Translations under genes and position numbers: made by a program
Source: Mucilaginibacter sp.
Lineage (GTDB): Bacteria > Bacteroidota > Bacteroidia > Sphingobacteriales > Sphingobacteriaceae
Direction: 5' to 3'
Length of the DNA stretch: 55,787 nucleotides
Assembly (NCBI GenBank): GCA_028288285.1
Contig: JAQBNZ010000016.1
Location: 1 to 55,787 of the forward strand
Notes under the pieces: generated by a model
What the model saw: the letters and a program-made list of their open reading frames with translations, nothing else
The model's database searches: none
Told to the model about the DNA's origin: nothing
Shown: positions 7,891 to 16,715 of the stretch, one piece after another
How the letters are laid out: each line of letters starts with the position of its first letter
Numbering within the stretch: position 1 is the stretch's first letter

Positions 7891-8311
7891 ATGAAAGATC
7901 AGGATTTTAGCGCCACCCTATTGATTGACAAGTCTCCGGAGGAAGTTTATCAGGCTATAAATAATGTACGCGGCTGGTGGTCAGCGGATTCTCAAGGCAG
8001 TACGGAAAATCTTAATAACGAATTCAAACTCGATTTTGAATCGCATTGGTGGGCCTTCAAAATTATAGAGACTGTTCCGAATGAGAAAGTAGTATGACGG
8101 GTTACAGACTGCTATATGCCTGGAATGAAGAATACCGAATGGACGGGTACCGGGGTCCATTTTGACATCAACTGCTATATGTTCACGCACATAGGGTTGG
8201 TCCCGAATTTCCTGTTTCGAAGCCTGTTCGAACGACTGGACAGGTTATGTACGGATCAGACTGTCGGACCTAATCACCACCGGAACTGGAACACCGGATT
8301 ATCCCTATTGA
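7891..8311 (+). pseudogene. SRPBCC domain protein, third tandem paralog, broken
   Basis: It starts like its neighbours (MKDQDFSATLLIDKSPEEVY) and runs to NEKVV, then meets a stop TGA at 8095-8097 where both intact copies have a Trp or Tyr codon region (TGG to TGA fits). Reading on in frame gives NTEWTGTGVHFDI and FTHIGLVP, with about six residues missing between them relative to the paralogs. After that a further frame change near 8205-8212 is needed to recover CFEACSNDWTGYVRI and SDLITTGTGTPDYPY, ending at 8309-8311. The nonsense change, deletion and frameshift together make this a pseudogene. Confidence 0.75.
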
Positions 8312-8329
8312 TACAAAATCAAAACCAAC

Positions 8330-9082
8330 ATGAACCAATACGAGAATTTTTATCAGTTGCATCACCGGGAAGAACCTTTGGTGATCGCCAATGCCTGGAA
8401 CGCCAAAAGCGCCCAGATCATAGAGAAAGCCGGTTTCGAAGCTATAGCCACTTCAAGCGGCGCGATAGCAGCTTCGATGGGCTACCCGGATGGTGAGCAA
8501 ATGCCTTTTACTGAAATGCTTTATATCATTTCACGTATCAAAGCAGCGACCGGCCTTCCCCTATCAGTAGACTTTGAAAGAGGCTATACAGATGATCTGA
8601 CCCTTTTGAATGAGCATCTCCAGCAGCTCATTGATACCGGCGCTGTCGGCATCAATCTGGAAGACAGCCAGGGTGAAGAATTATACTTGAGGAAGCTATC
8701 TTCCATCAAAAACTATTTGCTAAAAACCGGTCAGCAAATATTTTTAAATGCCCGGACCGACGGCTTTCTGCAAAAGGTAGACAGCCCGCTGGAGACCACG
8801 ATCCGCAGGGCGGGGCTTTATAAAGAAGCGGGTGCCGATGGTTTATTTGTTACCGGAATACAGGATGCAGACCTGATCAGGCAGATCGTTTCAGCGACCA
8901 CCCTGCCGGTTAATTTAGTAGTGGCTTCCAAAGTATCAGCTATTCAAACCCTGGCAGATCTCGGCGTTAAAAGGATCAGTATGGCCGGCATCCTATTCGG
9001 GGCCGGATACAAAAAAACCGAGGCCATTTTAACTACCATTAAAGCAGAAAATTCCCTGGCAGGACTATTTTCCGCACCTTAA
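8330..9082 (+). CDS. Isocitrate lyase/PEP mutase superfamily protein
   Basis: The 250-residue TIM-barrel protein has hallmark segments of the ICL/PEPM family: VIANAWNAKSAQIIEKAGF near the N-terminus, SVDFERGY, INLEDSQGE and FLNARTDGF. The family cleaves or forms C-C or C-P bonds in 2-methylisocitrate, carboxyphosphonoenolpyruvate or related acids with Mg2+. The catalytic loop Cys seen in true isocitrate lyases is not evident, so the substrate stays open. The gene starts 18 bases after the broken SRPBCC copy and is followed by a terminator, so it is the last gene of this rightward cluster. Confidence 0.85.
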   Translation: MNQYENFYQLHHREEPLVIANAWNAKSAQIIEKAGFEAIATSSGAIAASMGYPDGEQMPFTEMLYIISRIKAATGLPLSVDFERGYTDDLTLLNEHLQQLIDTGAVGINLEDSQGEELYLRKLSSIKNYLLKTGQQIFLNARTDGFLQKVDSPLETTIRRAGLYKEAGADGLFVTGIQDADLIRQIVSATTLPVNLVVASKVSAIQTLADLGVKRISMAGILFGAGYKKTEAILTTIKAENSLAGLFSAP

Positions 9083-9110
9083 GTTTAGCTAAAGAACGGT
9101 TAACTGTATA

Positions 9111-9163
9111 AAGACCGGCAATTCGGATAGGGTCATAGTCTGTTCCAAATTACCGGTCTTTTA
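9111..9163 (+). terminator. Intrinsic terminator after the ICL/PEPM gene
   Basis: AAGACCGG-C-AATT (9111-9124) pairs with AATT-A-CCGGTCTT (9148-9160) across a 23-base loop, and a T-rich tail follows. It lies 29 bases after the stop codon. Confidence 0.65.
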
Positions 9164-9507
9164 ATTTTTCAGGATATTATGTGGCGAACTGCTGATAACG
9201 CTTGGTGTTGAGATATAATTAATCGTATTGCTAAACCATCGCTGCTACTTTGAGTTTACAAGACAAACAAGCGGGCAGGTATATCGTTATCAAAGAATGT
9301 AATGCCAGAAGGGTATGTGCGGACAGTTTGGGTTGAGCAATTGGACTTTCTAATGTTTATCGCCAGAACAAGCCTCAAAAACGGGTATGGTGTACCGGCT
9401 TATTTTATCTGGCCAGTAATGATGTGTAAATCTGTTTCTCACTAAAAAGTTCATTTTATACTGGTAAAATATGTTCAGGCAACACATCTATAATAAATAA
9501 GAATTAT
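9164..9507. other. Gene-free spacer
   Basis: I see no convincing gene, RNA or repeat in these 344 bases. Short open stretches on either strand resemble no family I know. The part just before 9508 is AT-rich and could hold the promoter of the DUF899 gene, but no clear TAnnTTTG element is present. Confidence 0.4.
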
Positions 9508-10305
9508 ATGAAAAATGAAAAAACACACAGGGTCGGGACAAGAGAAGAGTGGCTGGAAGCACGGCTAAAGCTGCTTGAGGAGGAGAAAGAATTAACCAGG
9601 CGCAGTGACGCGGTGGCGCGTCACCGGACGGAAATGCCCTGGGTTAAGGTAGACAAAGCGTATCAATTTGAAACCGAAAAGGGAAGTGTCTTGCTGGCAG
9701 ATCTCTTTGAAGGTCGCTCACAACTCCTGATATATCATTTTATGTTCGGGCCTGATTACAAAGCGGGATGTCCGGCCTGCTCGGCAATCGCAGACGGCTT
9801 CAATGGAATAGCGGTTCATTTGGCGAATCATGATGTGATGCTTGCCGCGGTATCACGCGCACCGCTTGCGAAACTACAGGAATACAAGCAGCGAATGGGC
9901 TGGACGTTTCCTTGGGCGTCTTCGTTCGGTAGCGATTTCAACTTCGACTTCAATGTTTGGTTCACTGAGGAGCAGCAGCGCAGCGGAGATATAGAATACA
10001 ATTACAGGCACGAGACCGGAACAGGTGAGCCGCTTGCGGGAGAAGTAGTGCGGGAGTGGAAAACTGAAAATGACAAAGGCCCTGTTGCACAGGTTGCAAA
10101 CATGGCCGGAACCGACATTGCAACGTTTACTCGTGAGCGACCCGGCTTGAGTGCTTTTGTACTTGAGGACGGCGAGATTTATCATACTTATTCTACCTAT
10201 TCGCGTGGATTGGATGGCCTTTGGAGCGTGTACCAATGGCTTGACCGTGCGCCCCTGGGACGCAATGAGACGGGTTTTTGGTGGCGCCGGCATAATGAGT
10301 ATTAA
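9508..10305 (+). CDS. DUF899 family thioredoxin-like protein
   Basis: The 265-residue protein opens with the charged helix typical of DUF899 (TREEWLEARLKLLEEEKELT), then RTEMPWVKVDKAYQFE and a thioredoxin-like core. Within the core, FMFGPDYKAGCPACSAIADG carries a CxxC pair. The C-terminus YSRGLDGLWSVYQWLDRAPLGRN is the family's conserved end. The reaction is not established, and a redox role is suggested only by the CxxC and fold. It probably forms a unit with the DUF2182 gene 44 bases downstream, a pairing I recall from other bacteria. It is complete at both ends. Confidence 0.88.
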   Translation: MKNEKTHRVGTREEWLEARLKLLEEEKELTRRSDAVARHRTEMPWVKVDKAYQFETEKGSVLLADLFEGRSQLLIYHFMFGPDYKAGCPACSAIADGFNGIAVHLANHDVMLAAVSRAPLAKLQEYKQRMGWTFPWASSFGSDFNFDFNVWFTEEQQRSGDIEYNYRHETGTGEPLAGEVVREWKTENDKGPVAQVANMAGTDIATFTRERPGLSAFVLEDGEIYHTYSTYSRGLDGLWSVYQWLDRAPLGRNETGFWWRRHNEY

Positions 10306-10349
10306 GATGGGCAAATTTTTAGTCGCCTTAATAAACCGAAACTGGAAAT

Positions 10350-11141
10350 ATGACCTCTGATAGAAATGCCATTCAAACGTTTTGGGGAATCATTGCATTG
10401 CTCTTTACTGCCAGTGCGGTCGTAACAATCGTATGGTGCACATCCATGTCGGCGATGGAAGAAATGCCGATGCCCGGTGGCTGGGGTATGTCGATGACTT
10501 GGATGCCCATGACTGGACAGTCATGGTTCGATGCCACAGCATTCTTCCTTGCTATGTGGGATGTCATGATGTTGGCTATGATGATTCCGTGCCTGGTACC
10601 CATGCTGTTGCGCTATCGTCAGGCCGTTCATAAGACAAGTGCACGGCGTTTAGGCTGGCTGACAGCCTTAGTAGGACTTGGTTATTTTCTTGTCTGGACG
10701 ATCATCGGATTGATCGTTTTTCCACTCGGTGTTGGACTTAATGCAATCTTAATGCAACATAAGGAGCTGTCCCTTATTGTACCGTTTGCAACCGGAATAT
10801 TGGTATTGGCAGTGGGTTCACTCCAGTTCACTAACTGGAAGTTGCAGCAACTTACCTGCTGTCGAGAATTGCCCTTCCGGGGCCAAACGGCACCAGACGA
10901 TGCCTGCACGGCCTGGAAACATGGGCTGCATCTCGGAATCCAATGCAGCCGGTGCTCCGCGGGTCTGATGTCTATTCTGCTTGTCGTGGGGATGATGAAC
11001 CTTTTTGGAATGGCTATTGTAACAGTAGTAATCACCTTTGAACGCCTCGCACCTGCCAGTAAATGGGTTACTGGTACTATCGGAGCCATGGGTATTGGGG
11101 CTGGCTTTTTTCTGATCGCCCAAGCAGCCGGAATCTTTTAA
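10350..11141 (+). CDS. DUF2182 family predicted metal-binding membrane protein
   Basis: The 263 residues contain about six hydrophobic helices. A Met-rich loop after helix 1 (MSAMEEMPMPGGWGMSMTWM) and helix 2 (FFLAMWDVMMLAMMIPCLVP) are diagnostic of DUF2182. The later segments HLGIQCSRCSAG and ASKWVTG also fit. The abundance of Met and Cys in membrane positions suggests metal (copper-like) handling, but no activity is proven. It lies behind the DUF899 gene on the same strand with a 44-base gap, so the two are probably cotranscribed. No terminator is obvious downstream. Confidence 0.87.
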   Translation: MTSDRNAIQTFWGIIALLFTASAVVTIVWCTSMSAMEEMPMPGGWGMSMTWMPMTGQSWFDATAFFLAMWDVMMLAMMIPCLVPMLLRYRQAVHKTSARRLGWLTALVGLGYFLVWTIIGLIVFPLGVGLNAILMQHKELSLIVPFATGILVLAVGSLQFTNWKLQQLTCCRELPFRGQTAPDDACTAWKHGLHLGIQCSRCSAGLMSILLVVGMMNLFGMAIVTVVITFERLAPASKWVTGTIGAMGIGAGFFLIAQAAGIF

Positions 11142-11591
11142 TTTACGATGAAAATCACCTAACCATATTTTGTATATTGGACTATTGAAGTTTTTCTAAA
11201 TTTTGATAACTACAAACAAATATTAAGGGTTCCTTTTTGAGTACTATTAATGTATTTAGTTTAAAAATACCTCTAAGTCAGCGCATTACAATCGATTAGA
11301 AAGGCCCTTGCGGAGCGTAAAATGCTTTTAATATCTTAAAGGAGAAAGCAAATTCTCAAATTCCTTACATGTACTCATAGGGAAGGACGGGATGTTCAGC
11401 AGCTCAATCTGCGCAATTTTAATAACTACTTTCCGGAAATTATCCTAGCTCAATTTCAATGTGTAGCGTTTATTGCCTTGAATCTTATGTGAATTTTGTC
11501 AATAATATTTATAGGAAACGTCCTGAGCTTCTGTTAAACTGTTTTATTGGCTTGCTGTTCGCGCTGAATGAGCGGGACGAAAGATCTATCC
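11142..11591. other. Gene-free region between convergent genes
   Basis: These 450 bases lie between the rightward DUF2182 gene and the leftward DUF2723 gene. On the minus strand, about 11330-11440, a short open stretch reads QIELLNIPSFPMSTCKEF and looks protein-like, but it has no start and belongs to no family I recognise. It may be a gene remnant. No RNA gene or clear terminator is visible. Confidence 0.35.
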
Positions 11592-14500
11592 TTACTGCCT
11601 GCTTTGCAAAACAACAAACTTGTTCCTATAATCATCCAGCTGCGCCTGGAATTGGTTATACAGGGCCGTTTCCTGATAGTTTTTTGTAGTATCTACAAGG
11701 CCGCTTAATACATATAACTGATACTGTATCTCATTAACATTTAATGCTTCTGATTTATTCTGTAATAAAGTATAATTATAAGCCAGCTGATCAGTAAGGT
11801 AATTGCCTATACCTTTTACATAGCGGTTGGCCAACTCCTTATCATTCAGCTTATAGGCTACTTGTGCCAACAGCAGCTTGCGATGGGCCGAGTCAATAGT
11901 AGGATTAATGTCAGGCATTTCCTGATCAAATTTATGCAGGGCGTTTAACGCCAGGGCGTTTCTACCTTCGTTCATTAAGCCTTGTGTAAGATCGTGAAAG
12001 GTGGTTTCCATGTAAGGATAGAACTGCGTTTTTGAAATATCGTCAAGATATTTGGCATGTTTAAAATTGCCATATTTAAACTTGTTCATCACATTATTGT
12101 ACATCACAAGGCTGTTTACTTTGCCCAGTTGGTTCTGTATAGATGTATCGGCCTTAAAAGGTATCAGGTGATAAACAAAACCTTCTTTGTACATGTATGG
12201 CTGTAAGCCGCCCATATTATCCTGGCCAAAACCGATGCTAAAGCAAATCGGCCGTTTCCAGTTATTATGTGCCAGCACATCCATAATAGCCAGATTATCT
12301 TTAAATATATAATTGGTGTTATACTTCCATTCCATATTACTTGTCAGCTGATCTTTTTGTTGGGGAGTAACCACATCGTTTTTCACCAGTTGTTTAGGGT
12401 CAACAGCCAGTTTAAAGTTTTTAGTAGGCAGATAATTCATGGTTTCACCGTTTTGGTATTGCACTTTGGTACGGCTATCATCAGAGGTTATAAAATCAAA
12501 CACTTCCTTCACATCAACTGAGCCTGGTATATTGGCATCGCTATAGGCAATTACATCGCGCACACCCTGTTTATATTTGTCAAATGGCATAGTAATGGGC
12601 AACGGGGCCGATTGGTTCATGGGCCTTCCCATCTGGCGTATATACCAATCCATACCCAGCAAGCTGTTGCATACTATCCGCACATCGGGCCTTACGCCCT
12701 CCACTTCCTGATTGTACCAAAGTGAATAAGTGTCATTATCTCCGTAGGTAAACAAAATAGCATCCTTAGGGCACGAAATCAGGAAATTATAGGCCATGTC
12801 ATGAGCCGTCATTTTGGTAGAGCGGTCATGCCCGCCCCACTCTTGCCGGGCCAGCAATACCGGGGCTGCCAGCAAACAAATTACAACTGAAACGAACGCA
12901 GCACCCCGTGCGTTTATTTTACGCCTGACCAGATCATTAACGGCCAATACTCCTAACCCTATCCATATAGCAAAAGCGTAAAAAGAGCCAACATAGGAGT
13001 AATCGCGCTCGCGGGGTTGCAAATTGGCCTGGTTAACATATAACACAATAGCCAAACCTGTAAAAAACCAAAGCAGGGCTATTACTGTAGCATCATTTCT
13101 TTTACGCCTGAAATGGAAAACCATTCCCAATAAACCGATTATAAACGGCAAAGCATATAATGGCGTATACGTGTTTGAATTGGTAACTGATTTTGGTAAA
13201 TGCCTGCCACTGTCAAATAAGCCCGATGTCCAGTTGCCATCAATAGCCACGGTGCTGGTTTGCCCGTCGGCATCATTATAGCGGCCAACAAAATTCCATA
13301 AAAAGTAGCGCCAGTACATCTGGTACATTTGCCAGCTCAGCATCCACCTCATGTTATCTGCAAAAGTTGGCGTTTGCCCATCTGTCAGTTGAAGCCATTG
13401 TTTATAAAATTGCACATTCTGCGCATAACCGGCATCGCCATTGGTACTATGCATGCGGGGTATCAGGGTATTATGATCAAAAATATAATCGGGCTTTTTG
13501 CCGGCTACTTCATAGCGGTTTCTGCCTTTACGGTACAAAGTACTGCCTTCGCTTTGATCAATAATTTTGGCATCAAAGTAAGGGCCATAAAGCAAGGGCG
13601 TATCGCCATATTGTATCCGGTTAAGGTAGCCGTTCAGGGTAAAAGCATTATCAGGATGTGAATTGTTCAGATCGGTATTAGCCGTAGCGCGAATTGGAAT
13701 ATAAGCAAATGAACCATAACCAAAATAGATGAACGCCAAACATACCAGCGCCAGGTTTAAAGCAGGATTTTTATGCCTGATGCTGTAAATAATGCCTCCC
13801 ACAAGTACCGATATAATTAGCAGAAAAAAGAAGATGGCGCCAATCCCAAAACCCAGTCCCAGGCTATTAACAAAAAACAGATCAAAATAGGCAGCACTCT
13901 TGATGGTATATTCCCTGATGCCATACTGTACCAAACCCAGTATTACAATACTAATCATAAATGCAACGATACCACTTTTTACCGTTGGCTTTTTGTACCT
14001 GCGTAAATAATAAACCATAGTTACGGCAGGTATAGTTAACAGGTTTAAAAGATGTATTCCTATTGATAAACCCATAATGTAGGCAATAAGCACTATCCAT
14101 TTATCGGCGCCCGGTTCGTTGGCATGGGCATCCCACTTTAAAATGGCCCAAAATACCACCGCCATACATAATGATGCCAGCGCAAATACAATAGTTTCGA
14201 CAGCCGAAAACCAAAAGGTATCAGTATAAGTAAAGGCCAATGCCCCAACCAGACCAGCACCCATGATTGCTATCAGTTGCGATAGTGTGACAGCTTCGTC
14301 TGTTGTTAAGAGTAATTTTTTGGCCAGCGCGGTGATAGTCCAGAACAAAAACATCACCGTTGCGCCGCTGGCCAGGGCCGAGCCCAAATTAGTAAAATAT
14401 GGCACTTTTGTATTATCGCCCATTGAAAGCAGGGAAAACACTTTGCCCAACATGGCAAACATGGGGTAACCAGGCTGGTGCGATACCTGCAGCCTGTAAG

Positions 14501-14630
14501 CGCAGGATATAAATTCGCCGCAATCCCAAAAACTAACAGATGGTTCTAAAGTTAAAACATAGGTAGCAAAAGCTATCAGCAGGCACAACCAGCCTAACAG
14601 GTTATTGATCTTATTGTACTGCATAAACAA
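11592..14630 (-). CDS. DUF2723 (TMEM260-like) membrane glycosyltransferase, probable protein O-mannosyltransferase
   Basis: The 1012-residue protein begins with a transmembrane helix and the conserved block SFWDCGEFISCAYRLQVSHQ, followed by PGYPMFAML. The DCGE motif is the acidic catalytic-loop feature of GT-C enzymes of the DUF2723/TMEM260 family. About a dozen hydrophobic helices fill residues 10-600. The C-terminal about 400 residues are soluble and periplasmic, with a segment KDAILFTYGDNDTYSLWYNQ and a TPR-like tail. Bacteroidota encode O-mannosylation of secreted proteins, and eukaryotic TMEM260 mannosylates extracellular domains, so a protein O-mannosyltransferase role is inferred. It is a single gene on the minus strand. 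The start could be Met 1 or Met 3 with no consequence. Confidence 0.85.
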   Translation of the reverse strand: MFMQYNKINNLLGWLCLLIAFATYVLTLEPSVSFWDCGEFISCAYRLQVSHQPGYPMFAMLGKVFSLLSMGDNTKVPYFTNLGSALASGATVMFLFWTITALAKKLLLTTDEAVTLSQLIAIMGAGLVGALAFTYTDTFWFSAVETIVFALASLCMAVVFWAILKWDAHANEPGADKWIVLIAYIMGLSIGIHLLNLLTIPAVTMVYYLRRYKKPTVKSGIVAFMISIVILGLVQYGIREYTIKSAAYFDLFFVNSLGLGFGIGAIFFFLLIISVLVGGIIYSIRHKNPALNLALVCLAFIYFGYGSFAYIPIRATANTDLNNSHPDNAFTLNGYLNRIQYGDTPLLYGPYFDAKIIDQSEGSTLYRKGRNRYEVAGKKPDYIFDHNTLIPRMHSTNGDAGYAQNVQFYKQWLQLTDGQTPTFADNMRWMLSWQMYQMYWRYFLWNFVGRYNDADGQTSTVAIDGNWTSGLFDSGRHLPKSVTNSNTYTPLYALPFIIGLLGMVFHFRRKRNDATVIALLWFFTGLAIVLYVNQANLQPRERDYSYVGSFYAFAIWIGLGVLAVNDLVRRKINARGAAFVSVVICLLAAPVLLARQEWGGHDRSTKMTAHDMAYNFLISCPKDAILFTYGDNDTYSLWYNQEVEGVRPDVRIVCNSLLGMDWYIRQMGRPMNQSAPLPITMPFDKYKQGVRDVIAYSDANIPGSVDVKEVFDFITSDDSRTKVQYQNGETMNYLPTKNFKLAVDPKQLVKNDVVTPQQKDQLTSNMEWKYNTNYIFKDNLAIMDVLAHNNWKRPICFSIGFGQDNMGGLQPYMYKEGFVYHLIPFKADTSIQNQLGKVNSLVMYNNVMNKFKYGNFKHAKYLDDISKTQFYPYMETTFHDLTQGLMNEGRNALALNALHKFDQEMPDINPTIDSAHRKLLLAQVAYKLNDKELANRYVKGIGNYLTDQLAYNYTLLQNKSEALNVNEIQYQLYVLSGLVDTTKNYQETALYNQFQAQLDDYRNKFVVLQSRQ

Positions 14631-15019
14631 TTAAAGTGTAAAAGTTTTCATCATATTTAACAGGCCACAATTTCGGTGTAAAATGTTAAATCACCAGGTA
14701 CATTAACATCCCTTAACATCTTTTAACAGAATTTAACTTATTGATTGTAAGCATTTAATGCGTTGTCCTGACATCCGGCGTTCACTTTATAACATGTTAA
14801 AGTTAGAATGCTGAAAAACAGGAGTTGTCTACTATTCCCTAAAAATTAGCTGCGGATCAAACCCCGGGTGATTCACCAATGCCGAATGGTCAACTATTCT
14901 TTCCGGTAATATCGCCCGCTTATGGGGCCTATCAGGATTGATTTATATATTTAATTGTTGCTGGTAAGCATTGAAGAAATCTACTTACCTTTAGGATTAA
15001 ATAATTAAAAATCAACCTA
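14631..15019. other. Divergent intergenic region
   Basis: This 389-base spacer separates the leftward DUF2723 gene from the rightward VOC gene and must carry promoters for both. Short TTAACAT-type repeats occur around 14685-14735. I see no exact TAnnTTTG element, no RNA gene and no open frame worth calling. Confidence 0.4.
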
Positions 15020-15430
15020 ATGGACGCAATTAACCCTTACATTGGCTTTAACGGTAAGTGCCGGGAGGCCATGAATTTTTACAAAACATGCTTTGGCGGA
15101 GAATTAGATCTGCAACTGGTCGATGGCTCCCCCATGGAACAGCACTGGCCGGAGGGCAAAGGAAAAATATTTCATTCCTCTCTGACGCTTAATGGTAAAT
15201 TACTGCTCATGGGTTCCGATATGACCGGACCGAACGGGCAGACAGCAGGCGATAACATTCAACTGGCCATCGGCTGCACCAGCGAGGAAGAGATCAATAC
15301 ACTCTTCCAAAAACTCGGAGAAGGCGGCCAGGTGCTGGCCCCCGTGAGCGAAATGTTCTGGAATGCCTTGTTCGGCTCCGTGCAGGACCAGTTCGGTATT
15401 AACTGGATGCTGAACTATGACAAGAGCTGA
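15020..15430 (+). CDS. VOC family protein, PhnB-like
   Basis: The 136-residue protein is a PhnB-type VOC (glyoxalase/dioxygenase fold) member. It has the N-terminal NPYIGFNGKCREAMNFYKTC, a central GGELDLQLVDGSPMEQHWPE, and a C-terminal MFWNALFGSVQDQFGINWML. The fold usually binds a divalent metal and a small ligand. The PhnB-like group has no agreed reaction, and in spite of the name is not part of C-P lyase. The gene is a single unit with its own hairpin terminator behind it. Confidence 0.88.
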   Translation: MDAINPYIGFNGKCREAMNFYKTCFGGELDLQLVDGSPMEQHWPEGKGKIFHSSLTLNGKLLLMGSDMTGPNGQTAGDNIQLAIGCTSEEEINTLFQKLGEGGQVLAPVSEMFWNALFGSVQDQFGINWMLNYDKS

Positions 15431-15448
15431 CCAGCTACGCCCGAAACA

Positions 15449-15485
15449 GATCACCGGTAAACCACTACCGGCGATCTGCTATACG
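15449..15485 (+). terminator. Terminator-like hairpin behind the VOC gene
   Basis: GATC-A-CCGGTA at 15449-15459 pairs with TACCGG-C-GATC at 15466-15476 around a 6-base loop. A T-run follows a few bases later. It lies about 20 bases after the stop codon. Confidence 0.5.
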
Positions 15486-16116
15486 TTTTTATGTGGTGTG
15501 AGCTCGCAAAACTTTGTAAACTCACACTGTTTAGCAAACGGGCAACGACAACTCAAAAGGCGGCACACGCGCAAAACACGCGGCTCAAAAGATTCGGTAG
15601 TGATTTTTGGTAATTAAGGCAATAGGTAACCCAGTCAAACCATGTGCCAGAATATAACAATTACTACTCCTGCCGGGTTAAAAGGAGGAGGCTGAATCTT
15701 AGTTAATGGAACAACGACTATATTCATAAATTATCACATCGCCTAAATGGTATTCTACGAATAAGATAATAAAATATTAAAAAAATATTTGAATTTTAAA
15801 TTAACATTATTACTTTAGTACTTGCTTATATATTAATTATATTTCTTTATTATTATAATAAATTATTTTAAGTTAATTTACCTGATCGCTTTATTATATA
15901 TACCTGTTCATAAAAGCTTTTTATTGGTTTAATAGTAGAAAATAGCTGGCGCTTTGCGTTGGCCTGGATTTTTCATATTATTAAATTACTTGTTAATATC
16001 AGTCAGGGGGGACGGTGACATTAGCGATAGCTTTGCCTTGATCATTTATATTCCTGCCCCTCTCTCTTTTTTTATTATTGATCTTTTCAAAATTATTAAC
16101 CTTTTCATAGTTGAGA
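15486..16116. other. Long AT-rich leader upstream of the eCIS operon
   Basis: About 630 bases without a credible gene. The centre (about 15760-15910) is extremely AT-rich. This is the only space for the promoter and 5' leader of the 21-kb eCIS operon, and any loading site for the NusG paralog should lie here or in its own gene. Open stretches here have no protein character. Confidence 0.5.
16028..16035 (+). promoter_or_regulatory. Candidate -7 element (TAGCTTTG) for the eCIS operon
   Basis: TAGCTTTG matches the TAnnTTTG consensus exactly and would give a leader of about 75 bases before the ATG at 16117. No good -33 TTTG is seen at the usual distance, so this is only the best candidate. A near match lies in the AT-rich block around 15784-15791. 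Confidence 0.3.
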
Positions 16117-16647
16117 ATGACGCCTTTTAAAATTGGTTGGTATGTAATTTACACAAAACCACAGCACGAAAAAAAGGTTGCTGAATATTTGAACTATTTA
16201 AAGGTCCAGTATTTTTTGCCAACAATACGAACACTAAAAATATGGGCCAGCAAGAAGAGGTATGTGAACGTGCCTCTTTTTCCATCTTATGTTTTCGTAA
16301 AACTGGAAAACATGCAGCATTACTTCGAAAGCTTGCAAATTCCAGGTGTGCTTTATTTTGTAAAAATAGGCAACCAGGTTGCCACTATTAAAGAAAGTAT
16401 GATTAATAAGTTGCAGACAATTCTTTCCAATGATTTCCAGGATATCGAAGTATCCACCAGAGATTTCAGCCAGGGAACCAACTTAATAATTAATGCCGGC
16501 CCCTTTTCCGGTTATTGTTGTGAAATGATACAGTATAAGGGAAAAAGCAAAATGTTGGTTCGCATTGAATTATTGCAGCGCAATATCATTGTTGATCTGC
16601 CATCTTATTGTTTAAGTCCTACAGCCAGGAAATTTATAGATTCTTAG
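16117..16647 (+). CDS. UpxY/RfaH-like specialised NusG paralog (transcription antiterminator)
   Basis: A 176-residue protein with the NGN domain of the NusG family. It begins GWYVIYTKPQHEKKVAEYLN, then YFLPTIRTLKIW, followed by the hallmark VPLFPSYVFVKL and GVLYFVKIGNQVATI. The C-terminal part (about residues 115-176) corresponds to the KOW domain. UpxY-type paralogs in Bacteroidota bind elongating RNA polymerase and prevent premature termination in long operons, mostly for capsules. Here the gene is first in the eCIS cluster, 68 bases before the sheath gene, so it should serve that operon. The frame is open from a TTG at 16111, but the ATG at 16117 is the better start. It is too divergent to be the housekeeping NusG. 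Confidence 0.9.
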   Translation: MTPFKIGWYVIYTKPQHEKKVAEYLNYLKVQYFLPTIRTLKIWASKKRYVNVPLFPSYVFVKLENMQHYFESLQIPGVLYFVKIGNQVATIKESMINKLQTILSNDFQDIEVSTRDFSQGTNLIINAGPFSGYCCEMIQYKGKSKMLVRIELLQRNIIVDLPSYCLSPTARKFIDS

Positions 16648-16715
16648 CAGTATGCGAATTGTGGTAAAATAATTAAAGGTATTGCAAAATATGATCACTT
16701 ATTAAATTAATAACC

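Noticed and set aside
11459..11689. 76-residue plus-strand frame
   Set aside because: It overlaps the end of the DUF2723 gene and has no protein-family character.
15417..15617. 66-residue frame after the VOC gene
   Set aside because: Overlaps the VOC gene end and the terminator hairpin; composition looks random.
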